A DNA stretch of 9,843 nucleotides from assembly GCF_949292005.1 (NCBI RefSeq), contig NZ_CASEXV010000026.1, forward strand, positions 1-9,843, in the 5' to 3' direction. The translations under genes and the position numbers were made by a program. The notes under the pieces were generated by a model. That model ran no database searches. It saw only the letters and a list, made by a program, of their open reading frames with translations, and was not told where the DNA came from. Positions 1 through 6,130 of this stretch are shown piece after piece. Position 1 is the first letter of the stretch. The number at the start of each line of letters is the position of its first letter. The stretch comes from an uncultured Bifidobacterium sp. (lineage in GTDB: Bacteria > Actinomycetota > Actinomycetes > Actinomycetales > Bifidobacteriaceae).

Positions 1-119
1 ATGGCTGCCGGACGCATATGGCCACGTCGGACTACTATGCGGCGGGAATGCTGAGATCCATGAGCATGAACCTCGACAGACACGGATCCAGCCAGGCGCC
101 GGATCGCGGAACCCTCTGA
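1..119 (+). CDS. 3' end of an unrecognised upstream gene (partial)
   Basis: A + strand frame is open from the window edge and ends with TGA at 117-119, giving about 38 residues (it includes MATSDYYAAGMLRSMSMNL). Third codon positions are GC-rich like those of the other genes here, which supports coding. The same frame stays open again after this stop until a TGA at 249-251 that overlaps the GTG start of the transglutaminase gene as GTGA. I do not recognise the product. Transglutaminase-like proteins of this type often follow an alpha-E domain protein and a circularly permuted ATP-grasp protein, so an alpha-E protein tail is possible, but no motif proves it. The opposite strand is also open across 1-250, so the strand is not certain. 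Confidence 0.35.
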   Translation, partial: GCRTHMATSDYYAAGMLRSMSMNLDRHGSSQAPDRGTL

Positions 120-237
120 CGATACGAGCCGACACGCGCCGATGCTATCGTGGACGTCGACATGACCGGTGTCGCCTCCGCACATGACGGGGACGCGGGT
201 GCGGGAAGAGGCACAGCCGTCGGCGCGGTAGGCCGTC

Positions 238-242
238 AGGAG
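238..242 (+). promoter_or_regulatory. Ribosome binding site of the transglutaminase gene
   Basis: AGGAG lies five bases before the GTG at 248. It decides for GTG as start, since the nearby ATG at 246 is followed directly by a stop codon. Confidence 0.7.
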
Positions 243-247
243 ACGAT

Positions 248-1048
248 GTGAGAAAGCTCGAATTCGACTATGAGATGAGGCTGACGTTCAGCTCACCGGT
301 CACCGAGCACCGATTCCAGCTGCGATGCGTTCCCGCCACCGGTCCACGGCAGCAGATCGTCGACACCCAGGTCGTTCTGGAGCCGGACGTTCCCGTCGAG
401 ACCTCCGTGGACTCCTTCGACTCCATCGTCATCACCGGCTACATTCCACAGGAGCATACGACGTTCGGATACAGGGTCACCGGTCTGGCATTCGTCGACA
501 CCGACCACGTCAAGTCCGAACCTCTCAAACCGCTGTACCGCTTCGACTCCTCACTGACCGTCCCCGGACCGGAGATAACGGCCCTGTCGTCCCGCTGCGC
601 CGCGCGGATCGCACGGCTCGCCCCCGACGTCGCACCGCATGCCAGGGCCGCCGAGGTCATGGACGAGGTCTTCCACGCGTTCACCTACGCACCCGGATCG
701 ACGACCGTGCGGACCACCGCGGAACAGGCGTTGGCCCAAGGCAGCGGAGTATGCCAGGACTACGCGCACGTGATGCTCGCCGCATGCCGTCATCTGGGAC
801 TGTCCGCGCGATACATCGCCGGTCTCCTCAACGGCGAGGGCGCCACCCACGCCTGGGTCGAGGTGTACGAGGACGGGCGATGGATCGGGCTGGATCCCAC
901 GCACGACCGCATGGTGGACGACGGGTACATCACCATCGCCCACGGTCGCGACTACCGCGATTGCATGCTCGACATCGGAACGTTCTCGGGAAATCACGTC
1001 GAGCAAAGCCAATGGGTCAACGCCTCCGTGCACGAGCAGAGGCTCTGA
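248..1048 (+). CDS. Transglutaminase-like cysteine protease-fold protein
   Basis: 266 residues, GTG start with an AGGAG site five bases upstream. Residues 1-100 form the beta-rich N-terminal domain that goes with bacterial transglutaminase-like proteins (it begins MRKLEFDYEMRLTFSSPV). The core domain follows, with the catalytic triad in canonical order and spacing: Cys169 in GSGVCQDYAH, His201 in ATHAWVEVY and Asp216 in GLDPTHD. Family knowledge: this fold catalyses acyl transfer or peptide and amide hydrolysis; the substrate of this group is not established. No signal peptide or membrane segment is visible, so it is probably cytoplasmic. In other bacteria such genes sit with alpha-E and ATP-grasp (peptide ligase-like) genes; here the upstream neighbour is cut by the window edge. 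The gene ends 42 bases from the convergent lactate oxidase gene, with no clear terminator hairpin between them. Confidence 0.9.
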   Translation: MRKLEFDYEMRLTFSSPVTEHRFQLRCVPATGPRQQIVDTQVVLEPDVPVETSVDSFDSIVITGYIPQEHTTFGYRVTGLAFVDTDHVKSEPLKPLYRFDSSLTVPGPEITALSSRCAARIARLAPDVAPHARAAEVMDEVFHAFTYAPGSTTVRTTAEQALAQGSGVCQDYAHVMLAACRHLGLSARYIAGLLNGEGATHAWVEVYEDGRWIGLDPTHDRMVDDGYITIAHGRDYRDCMLDIGTFSGNHVEQSQWVNASVHEQRL

Positions 1049-1090
1049 CGTCCGCGCCCCGATCCATCTCCGAGCTCATTGGTTTCCTGA

Positions 1091-2194
1091 TTATCGACGG
1101 ATGAGCTTGGCATGCTTCACATCGTCGATGGTGCGGGTCCCGGCGAGCTGCATGTCGATGGGCAGCTCCTTGTTGAGATGCCGGATCACGCTGGCCGCCC
1201 CCTGCGCCCCACCCAGGGCGAGACCATAGATGACGGGCCTGGCCAGGGCGACGAGATCCGCGCCGCTGGCCAGCGCCTTGAAGACGTGCGAGCCGCGCCG
1301 CACCCCGCTGTCGAACATCACGGGAACGCGTCCGTCTACGGCCCGGGCGACCTCGGGAAGAACATTGAACGATGCGGGACCACCATTGAGCTGACGACCG
1401 CCGTGATTGGAGACGTACACGCCCGACGCGCCGGCGTCGATGGCGAGCAGGGCGTCCTCCGGCGCCTCGATCCCCTTGACGATGACGGGAAGATGGGTGT
1501 AGTCGGCGATGCGCCCGACATCCTCCGGACCGATCTTCTGCGCGGCCTCGGCGTAGATCTCCATGATGCCCTTGCCCTTGCCGTCGCCTTCCGAGAAACG
1601 CGCGAGGTTCGCCATGGGGACGGGAAACTGGAATTTGTTGACGACGTCCGCCTCACGGTATCCGCCGACGGTGGAGTCGACGGTGAGGATGATGGCCTTG
1701 GCACCCGCCTTCATCGCCTCGTCGAGCAGACTGCGGTTGAAGTCCCGGTCCTTGCTCATGTACAACTGGAAGAACTGCGGCGAGCCATGCCCCGCGGCCG
1801 CCGTGTCGGCGATGGTGGTCGAGGAATAGGTGCTCTGGGCCATCAGCGCTCCGACCTGAGCCATGCCCTCGGCGGTGGCCATCTCCCCGCGCAAATGCGC
1901 GAGCCCCTGCGCCGCGGCCGGGGCCATCATGATGGGGGTCTTAAGCGGTATCCCGAATATCTCGGTGTCGGTGGAGGGCTTCTCCACGTTCGTCAGCGCC
2001 CGGGGAACTATCTGGACGTGGTCGAATGCCGCCGTGTTCTCGCGTAGCGTCCATTCGTCCTCCGAACCGCCCTGGATGTAGCCGAAGGCGCCGGTGGGGA
2101 TGATCTTCCGCGCGCGTCCTTCAAGCGAGGGCAGGTCCACGATGTCGATCGGCTCCTCGCGGTCGCTCTGCTCGTATCCGTTGATGATCGTCAT
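1091..2194 (-). CDS. lox: FMN-dependent L-lactate oxidase
   Basis: 367 residues. Family reaction: L-lactate + O2 gives pyruvate + H2O2 in the cytosol, with FMN bound in a TIM barrel. All catalytic residues are present: Tyr39 (GYIQGG), Tyr145 (FQLYMSKD), Asp173 (LTVDSTVGGYR), Arg180, Tyr214 (EIYAEAA), Lys240 (VIVKGI), and His264 and Arg267 (SNHGGRQL). Each number is exactly one below that of Aerococcus viridans lactate oxidase (recalled numbering), implying an almost gap-free alignment. The FMN phosphate region (FDSGVRRGSHVFKALASGAD) and a C-terminus like lactate oxidase (GLALGGAQGAASVI, MQLAGTRTIDDVK) favour lactate oxidase over glycolate oxidase or lactate dehydrogenase. Ala94 matches the substrate-pocket Ala95. 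Start: AAAGGAG is three bases from the ATG at 2200 but nine from the ATG at 2194, so the second was chosen. It is last in the marR-yczE-lox operon. Substrate specificity is inferred; another 2-hydroxy acid is possible. Confidence 0.88.
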   Translation of the reverse strand: MTIINGYEQSDREEPIDIVDLPSLEGRARKIIPTGAFGYIQGGSEDEWTLRENTAAFDHVQIVPRALTNVEKPSTDTEIFGIPLKTPIMMAPAAAQGLAHLRGEMATAEGMAQVGALMAQSTYSSTTIADTAAAGHGSPQFFQLYMSKDRDFNRSLLDEAMKAGAKAIILTVDSTVGGYREADVVNKFQFPVPMANLARFSEGDGKGKGIMEIYAEAAQKIGPEDVGRIADYTHLPVIVKGIEAPEDALLAIDAGASGVYVSNHGGRQLNGGPASFNVLPEVARAVDGRVPVMFDSGVRRGSHVFKALASGADLVALARPVIYGLALGGAQGAASVIRHLNKELPIDMQLAGTRTIDDVKHAKLIRR

Positions 2195-2200
2195 GATCAT

Positions 2201-2207
2201 TCACTCC
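2201..2207 (-). promoter_or_regulatory. Ribosome binding site of the lactate oxidase gene
   Basis: On the minus strand AAAGGAG precedes TGAATGATCATG. The spacing is three bases to the first ATG and nine to the second, which favours the second ATG (2194) as start. Confidence 0.55.
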
Positions 2208-2221
2208 TTTGTTTCTGATTT

Positions 2222-2245
2222 GTCTTGTTCGTCTTGTTCGTCTTG
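2222..2245. repeat. 2.7 copies of a 9-bp tandem repeat
   Basis: GTCTTGTTC occurs at 2222-2230 and 2231-2239, followed by the partial copy GTCTTG at 2240-2245. It lies in the 54-base gap between the membrane protein stop and the lactate oxidase start. On the transcribed strand it reads as a purine-rich leader (CAAGACGAACAAGACGAA) just upstream of the ribosome binding site. It probably arose by slipped replication; a spacing or translation role is possible but unproven. Confidence 0.8.
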
Positions 2246-2248
2246 CGC

Positions 2249-2911
2249 TTACAGACTTTTCGCCATCGTCCGCATGCGAGCGAGACCATGGATCATCAGT
2301 CCCACCGCGATGGCGGAGATCACGGTGCCCTCGCGCACGCTTCCGAGCGAACCGAGAAAGATCCAGCAGACCGCAGCCCCCGTGACGGACATCGTCACGT
2401 CCGAGATGACGCGCACCTTCCCGAAACGCGCATCGAAGCGCCGGCACAACGCGCGGATGAAGGCATCCCCGGGCAGCATGGCCAGATTCGCCATCACCTC
2501 GAGGAACGCGCCGACGGCGATGACCAGACAGCCGCCCAAAAGCATCACCACCTTGGGAGCGTATCCTGCGGGACTCAGCAGTCGGGCCACCGGCACGAAC
2601 ACGTCGATGGCGTATCCGAAGACGAATCCCAGAACGGTCTGGATCCCCAGACTCCTCCAATCGGGCTCGGCCGGGTCGATCACGATCTGCACGGCCGTCA
2701 GCGCCAATCCGAAGACGATGGTCCACTCGCCCAGCGTGAGACCGGGAACCACCAGGGACAGGCCGTAGGGTATCGCCGCGATGGGCGACGTCCCCAGATG
2801 CGCCTCGGTCACGACGGCCACCCCCAGGGCGTTCGCGGCGAGTCCGGCAAGCAGAAGGCCGCGCCGATGCCATGGACCGTTCGCCGTTCTCACGATGGTC
2901 GTTGCCGACAT
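2249..2911 (-). CDS. YczE/YyaS/YitT-family integral membrane protein
   Basis: 220 residues from the ATG at 2911. Five to six hydrophobic segments are visible, for instance LLLAGLAANALGVAVV, EWTIVFGLALTAVQIVI, LGFVFGYAIDVFV, VVMLLGGCLVIAVGAFLEV and VTGAAVCWIFLG. Family signatures are LGTSPIAAIPYGLS near residue 40, ANLAMLPGDAFI near residue 145 and VREGTVISAIAVG near the C-terminus. The family is widespread in bacteria and its transported substrate or role is not established. The ATG shares its A with the TGA stop of the MarR gene (TGATG), and GGTGAG lies six bases upstream, so translation is probably coupled. A GTG six bases further upstream (2917) is in frame but lies directly against the ribosome binding site. 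Position between a MarR regulator and lactate oxidase suggests a linked role, such as moving a metabolite or effector, but that is inference. Confidence 0.82.
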   Translation of the reverse strand: MSATTIVRTANGPWHRRGLLLAGLAANALGVAVVTEAHLGTSPIAAIPYGLSLVVPGLTLGEWTIVFGLALTAVQIVIDPAEPDWRSLGIQTVLGFVFGYAIDVFVPVARLLSPAGYAPKVVMLLGGCLVIAVGAFLEVMANLAMLPGDAFIRALCRRFDARFGKVRVISDVTMSVTGAAVCWIFLGSLGSVREGTVISAIAVGLMIHGLARMRTMAKSL

Positions 2912-3459
2912 CAGCACCTCACCGGCTTCATGGAATCATCCGATGCGGTTGTGCCGGAGTCCTCCAGGGCATCGACGTCCTCAAGCGCGGCGACCATCCT
3001 ATCGACCATGTCCGCCAGTCGCCGACGCTCATCGGACGTCAGACGGGAGAACGCCACGCGTCCGGCATCCGTTCCGTTGCCCTCAAGCTCGCGCGCCATG
3101 CGCTCCCCCGCGGCGGTGGCGAAGACCTCGCGCTCACGAGCGTCGCCGGCGCAGACCCTGGTCTCGAGAAGACCCCTGTCGCGCAGCTTCGACATCGTCT
3201 TCTGCACCGCCTGATGGGTGACCTCCATTTTCGCGCTCAGGTCCCGGCATGACGAACCCGGATGCGACGCGAAATAGAGAAGCGTCCCCGATTGGCTCGC
3301 AGTCAGTCCGTGCGCATGCAGATCGGCATCGCGGCGATTGATGAGGAGGTATCCCAGTCTGATCAGACGTCGTTGAAGGGTGAATCCCTCCACCTCGCTC
3401 CGTTCAGGAGCGTCCGATCCGTCAACCGCATCCACCGTCACCGCGCTCGACTCCTCCAT
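2911..3459 (-). CDS. MarR-family transcriptional regulator
   Basis: 182 residues. Helices at residues 22-45 (QRRLIRLGYLLINRRDADLH) and the C-terminal helices (RLTSDERRRLADMVDRMVAAL) would form the dimer interface. The winged helix-turn-helix spans about residues 71-101 (CRDLSAKMEVTHQAVQKTMS), followed by the wing with the AGDARERE loop, which corresponds to the basic D-x-R-x-x wing of MarR proteins. Start: an in-frame ATG at 3474 has no ribosome binding site, whereas the ATG at 3459 has GGAGG eight bases upstream, so 3459 was chosen. There is an unusually long acidic, Ser-rich N-terminus and a similar acidic C-terminal tail (ALEDVDALEDSG). It leads the operon with yczE and lox and sits directly behind a promoter with an overlapping palindrome, so it probably represses its own operon. 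The ligand is unknown; lactate, an oxidant or a phenolic compound are all conceivable. Confidence 0.87.
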   Translation of the reverse strand: MEESSAVTVDAVDGSDAPERSEVEGFTLQRRLIRLGYLLINRRDADLHAHGLTASQSGTLLYFASHPGSSCRDLSAKMEVTHQAVQKTMSKLRDRGLLETRVCAGDAREREVFATAAGERMARELEGNGTDAGRVAFSRLTSDERRRLADMVDRMVAALEDVDALEDSGTTASDDSMKPVRC

Positions 3460-3467
3460 ATGCACTG

Positions 3468-3472
3468 CCTCC
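3468..3472 (-). promoter_or_regulatory. Ribosome binding site of the MarR gene
   Basis: GGAGG on the minus strand, eight bases before the ATG at 3459. It is what decides against the ATG at 3474. Confidence 0.65.
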
Positions 3473-3487
3473 ATACCGCACTATTTG

Positions 3488-3501
3488 TACAACTGGTTGT
3501 A
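3488..3501. promoter_or_regulatory. Candidate MarR operator (perfect palindrome)
   Basis: TACAAC-TG-GTTGTA is a perfect inverted repeat with 6-bp arms. It overlaps the downstream edge of the -10 and the predicted transcription start of the MarR promoter, the typical place for an autorepressor site. That MarR binds here is inference from position and symmetry. Confidence 0.62.
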
Positions 3502-3528
3502 TATATCGCGAATGATGGAGGATGTCAA
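3500..3528 (-). promoter_or_regulatory. Sigma-70-type promoter of the marR-yczE-lox operon
   Basis: On the minus strand a perfect TTGACA (3528-3523) is followed by a 17-base spacer and TATATA (3505-3500). Transcription would start near 3493, about 33 bases before the chosen MarR start codon. This is the best promoter match in the window. Confidence 0.72.
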
Positions 3529-3584
3529 ACTTCGCCGCGGAGGGAACCGGGAACACCGGTCAGCGCAACAGGAGCGGAAGGAAT

Positions 3585-3611
3585 GATCGTCTCAAGCGAC
3601 CTGCCGTAGGC
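3585..3611 (-). repeat. Relic resembling the start of the methyltransferase gene
   Basis: 23 of 27 bases match 5988-6014 inside the methyltransferase gene, in the same orientation. Read on the minus strand the piece encodes AYGRSLETIIPS, against AYGRSLETLVPA in the intact protein. The frame is closed by TGA just upstream and by a stop about 30 codons downstream, and no other part of the gene is evident. It could be a remnant of a duplicated or related methyltransferase gene, or chance similarity. Confidence 0.4.
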
Positions 3612-3672
3612 ACCCAATGAACCTGGTCAGACGCATTCGTGAAGGAGGAAGAAGATCGCGAACACATTATGC

Positions 3673-3690
3673 TGTATACGAACATATACA
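3673..3690. promoter_or_regulatory. Candidate HipB operator 1
   Basis: TGTATA-N6-TATACA, a perfect inverted repeat with 6-bp arms, in the AT-rich hipBA control region. A second copy starts exactly 26 bp downstream (14 of 18 bases identical), so both could be bound on similar helix faces. HipB proteins are known to repress their own operons through several palindromic sites; binding here is inference. Confidence 0.55.
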
Positions 3691-3698
3691 ATATGAAT

Positions 3699-3716
3699 TG
3701 TGTACATTCATATACA
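3699..3716. promoter_or_regulatory. Candidate HipB operator 2
   Basis: TGTGTA-N6-TATACA, the same layout as operator 1 with one mismatch in the left arm, ending 63 bases before the hipB start codon. The 8-base gap between the two palindromes sets the 26-bp period. Confidence 0.52.
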
Positions 3717-3766
3717 TCCGTACGCTAAATTCCAGTGCATCGACATACTCGATGCGGACACCAGAT

Positions 3767-3772
3767 CAGGGA
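3767..3772 (+). promoter_or_regulatory. Ribosome binding site of hipB
   Basis: AGGGAG lies about six bases before the ATG at 3780. It selects that ATG over an in-frame one at 3735, which would add an unrelated His- and Arg-rich stretch. Confidence 0.68.
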
Positions 3773-3779
3773 GACGACC

Positions 3780-3995
3780 ATGAAATCGCCCATCAGGACC
3801 ATGTACGACATGGGTCTTGCCATACGGCAGCGCCGCACACTCCTTGGTCTTTCCCAGGAGACTCTCGCCAGACGCGCCGGCGTCTCGCGCAGCTGGCTGG
3901 CCAAGGTCGAGCTCGGCAAGGCGTCGTTCGACTTCAGACGCATCCTCATGGTCTGTTCGTCAATCGGGCTTCACGTGAGCGTGGACGATGAGTGA
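3780..3995 (+). CDS. hipB: HipB-type antitoxin, XRE-family DNA-binding protein
   Basis: 71 residues. A helix-turn-helix of the Cro/C1/XRE type covers about residues 12-45: MGLAIRQRRTLLGLSQETLA, then RRAGVSRSWLAKVELGK with the recognition helix, and a final helix FDFRRILMVCSSIGLHVSV typical of HipB. The acidic C-terminus ends VDDE. Family role: HipB binds HipA and neutralises it, and the complex represses the operon by binding palindromes in the promoter; two fitting palindromes lie upstream. Its last codons overlap the start of hipA by 8 bases, so translation is coupled. It was placed as antitoxin from domain type, size and order before hipA, the usual arrangement. Confidence 0.88.
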   Translation: MKSPIRTMYDMGLAIRQRRTLLGLSQETLARRAGVSRSWLAKVELGKASFDFRRILMVCSSIGLHVSVDDE

Positions 3996-5292
3996 CCGTG
4001 TTCTTGAAGTGCTCATGGACGGACGGCGTATGGGTGAGCTTCACATGAGCCGATCGGGTTCCCTGTCGTATGAGTACGACAGTGCGTATGCGAGCGAACA
4101 GGGGGCCACTCCCCTCTCACTGTCCATGCCGTTGGGGCAGAGCCGGCATGGGAACCGTGTTGTTCTTCCTTTCCTTGAGGGGCTGCTTCCCGACAATCCC
4201 CTGGCGATTCAAGCGATGTCCAGGAGATATCAGGTCTCCGCGCAATCGCCCTTCGCACTGCTCGAACACGTCGGACATGACGTCGCTGGGGCGCTACAGC
4301 TAGTTCGCCCCGGGGAGGAGTCAGAGGATTCGACGGCGAACAGAACGAGCATGCGCCCCATCGATGATCATCAGCTGTCCTCCATGCTGCGCGACATTCT
4401 GGACGTCTATGGTTCCGGGACGGCATGGAACGGCACACAGCGGATGAGTCTGGCAGGAGCACAGGCAAAGCTCGCACTGACAAGAACAACGAACGGATGC
4501 TGGGCGGTGCCTCAGCGAGGGACACCTTCGACGTGCATCGTCAAACCCCTGCCGATCGGGACAGAAACATTCCCCGATGCTGATATCGTCGAGCTTTTCT
4601 GTCAGAACGTCGTCGCAGCCATCGGACTGCCTGCGGCGCGATCGACGCTCTGGACGTCACCGGACGAAACCATGCGCGCCGTGGTATCCGAGAGATATGA
4701 CCGTGAACGACGAGGCGACGGCACCTATCGGCGTCTGCATCAGGAGGATTTCTGTCAGGCGATGTCGATTCCACCGACCCGAAAGCACCAGCGACAGGAC
4801 GGCGGCCCCGGAATCGGTCAGATCGGGCGACTGTTCGCAACACGATTGGAGCCGGAGTCGATGAGTGACGTCGGCAGATCCTTTTTGAGGGCCGTCACGG
4901 CAAACGCCGCTCTACTCAATACGGACGCACACGCGAAGAACTATTCGCTGATGCTGTCGGGATCCGGAGTGGTGCTCTCACCTCTTTACGACGTGGTGTC
5001 CATCGGCGCCTTCCTGGGAAAGGACGAGCATCCGCTTTTCCCCATGCGTCTTGGAACCACCTTCGACCTCGAGCAGGTGTTCCCGGAAACGCTCGTCGCC
5101 TCAGCACGCTCCCTGAGAATCGCGAAGGACGAGGCAGCGGACATCGTCGACGACACGCTTTCATCATTGGATGCGCAGCTGGACTCCGTCGCCGAGGAGA
5201 TGGCCGGCATGGACGTCGATGGCATCATCTCACGGACGGTCGAAGCCATAAGAAGACATTCAGCACTTCTGACGTCAATGCATCACGAGTAG
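3988..5292 (+). CDS. hipA: HipA-type serine/threonine kinase toxin
   Basis: 434 residues, close to the 440 of E. coli HipA, so apparently full length. The N-terminal HipA_N region covers about residues 1-110 (LSLSMPLGQSRHGNRVVLPF, LEGLLPDN). The kinase core follows: P-loop-like MSLAGAQAKLAL at 153-164 with Ser154 at the place of the autophosphorylated Ser150 of E. coli HipA; ATP lysine Lys186 in IVKPLP; SERYDR at 234-239; catalytic loop NTDAHAKN at 311-318 with Asp313 and Asn318; metal-binding Asp335 in SPLYDVVS. All key residues are present, so the kinase should be active. E. coli HipA phosphorylates glutamyl-tRNA synthetase and causes growth arrest; whether the target is the same here is unknown. 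Codon third positions seem less GC-rich than in neighbours, a hint of transfer. The start overlaps hipB by 8 bases; the gene ends 23 bases from the convergent methyltransferase gene. Confidence 0.92.
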   Translation: MSDRVLEVLMDGRRMGELHMSRSGSLSYEYDSAYASEQGATPLSLSMPLGQSRHGNRVVLPFLEGLLPDNPLAIQAMSRRYQVSAQSPFALLEHVGHDVAGALQLVRPGEESEDSTANRTSMRPIDDHQLSSMLRDILDVYGSGTAWNGTQRMSLAGAQAKLALTRTTNGCWAVPQRGTPSTCIVKPLPIGTETFPDADIVELFCQNVVAAIGLPAARSTLWTSPDETMRAVVSERYDRERRGDGTYRRLHQEDFCQAMSIPPTRKHQRQDGGPGIGQIGRLFATRLEPESMSDVGRSFLRAVTANAALLNTDAHAKNYSLMLSGSGVVLSPLYDVVSIGAFLGKDEHPLFPMRLGTTFDLEQVFPETLVASARSLRIAKDEAADIVDDTLSSLDAQLDSVAEEMAGMDVDGIISRTVEAIRRHSALLTSMHHE

Positions 5293-5315
5293 CGAACGAC
5301 ATCAGGCGCAGCGCA

Positions 5316-6062
5316 TTACCGTACGGCGACGGCGCGCAGACGACGATAGTCGGCGATCCAGCAGCCGCGCGCCGCGTCCCAAAGGTCGTCCCGAAGCCCT
5401 TCCTCGACCTCGGTGATGATCGTCCGCCGTTCGTCCTCGTCCACCCGGGCGAGATCGTCGGCATGAAACTGCCGAAGCCAGCTGGAAAGCCCCGCCTCTC
5501 CACCGCCCAGCGGCGTGGGACGGTCGTAGGAGCCCACGTCGATGCCATGGAATCCGGCGCGTTCAAGATTGCGACGGAACTCGTCATCGCCGGGAAAGAC
5601 GAACCGCACCGCCAGATCCAGCCCGCGCCGACGCATCGCCCGTCCCATGGCCGCATCGACGCGGGCGATGTTGCCCTTGGCGCCGAACTCGCACACAAGC
5701 CGTCCCCCGGGTCTCAGCGCGCGCCGCACGGTGGAAAGCAGCCGAGGATGGTCGGGGATCCAATGGAACACGGCGTTGGAGAAGACCACGTCGAAGTCAC
5801 CGTCATACGGCAGGTCGAGCGCATCGGCGACACGGAACTCCACGCCGGGATGCTCGCGTCGGGCGCGAACGACCATCTCCGCCGAGGCGTCCACCCCGAC
5901 CACATGCGGGATGCGCCCCGCAAGCTCCGCGGTGAGCGTGCCCGTCCCGCAGCCCAGATCGAGAAGCGCCTCCGTGCCCGCGGGGACGAGAGTCTCCAGC
6001 GATCTGCCGTAGGCGCTGACGAAGTCCTGATCGCGGTCGTACCGGTCGGCGTCCCATTTCAT
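5316..6062 (-). CDS. Class I SAM-dependent methyltransferase, trans-aconitate methyltransferase-like
   Basis: 248 residues with a Rossmann-fold methyltransferase. Motif I is LLDLGCGTGTLTAEL (33-47), the acidic end of strand 2 is GVDAS with Asp58, VADALDLPY (78-86) is the adenine-binding loop, and DVVFSNAVFHWIPDHP (91-106) is the motif IV/post-IV region. The YDRDQDFVSAYGRSLETLVP start and the FSNAVFHWIPDH motif resemble trans-aconitate 2-methyltransferase and ubiE-like relatives. The real substrate cannot be read from the sequence. The ATG at 6062 has AGGGA just upstream (CAGGGAATTATG). It follows the YbaK-type gene on the same strand after 68 bases with no clear terminator, so the two may be co-transcribed. 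The gene end meets hipA head-on with a 23-base gap. Confidence 0.85.
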   Translation of the reverse strand: MKWDADRYDRDQDFVSAYGRSLETLVPAGTEALLDLGCGTGTLTAELAGRIPHVVGVDASAEMVVRARREHPGVEFRVADALDLPYDGDFDVVFSNAVFHWIPDHPRLLSTVRRALRPGGRLVCEFGAKGNIARVDAAMGRAMRRRGLDLAVRFVFPGDDEFRRNLERAGFHGIDVGSYDRPTPLGGGEAGLSSWLRQFHADDLARVDEDERRTIITEVEEGLRDDLWDAARGCWIADYRRLRAVAVR

Positions 6063-6130
6063 AATTCCCTGATCCCCTGTCCCTGCGTCATGTCTTCTGC
6101 CTTTTGTGCCGGCGCCATTCCCCGACGACG

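Larger units (their letters stand above)
3460..3779. other. Divergent regulatory region between marR and hipB
   Basis: 320 bases with no gene I can support. From left to right it holds the MarR leader, the MarR operator and promoter (3488-3528), a GC-rich piece with a 27-bp relic resembling the methyltransferase gene (3585-3611), an AT-rich block with two tandem palindromes (3673-3716), and the hipB leader. The AT-rich block at about 3660-3735 stands out from the GC-rich surroundings. I could not assign a convincing -35/-10 pair for hipBA. Short open frames here lack ribosome binding sites and protein-like composition. Confidence 0.7.

Noticed and set aside
325..1104. Long + strand open frame overlapping the transglutaminase gene
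   Set aside because: Arg-, His- and Pro-rich product with no motif. It is a shadow frame of a GC-rich gene that has an intact catalytic triad.
2121..3214. Long open frames on both strands across the yczE region
   Set aside because: Products are rich in Arg, His, Asp and Gly with no domain. The YczE frame has the membrane segments, family signatures and coupled start.
3735..3779. Earlier in-frame ATG of hipB at 3735
   Set aside because: It would add 15 residues unlike HipB proteins. The ATG at 3780 has a proper ribosome binding site.
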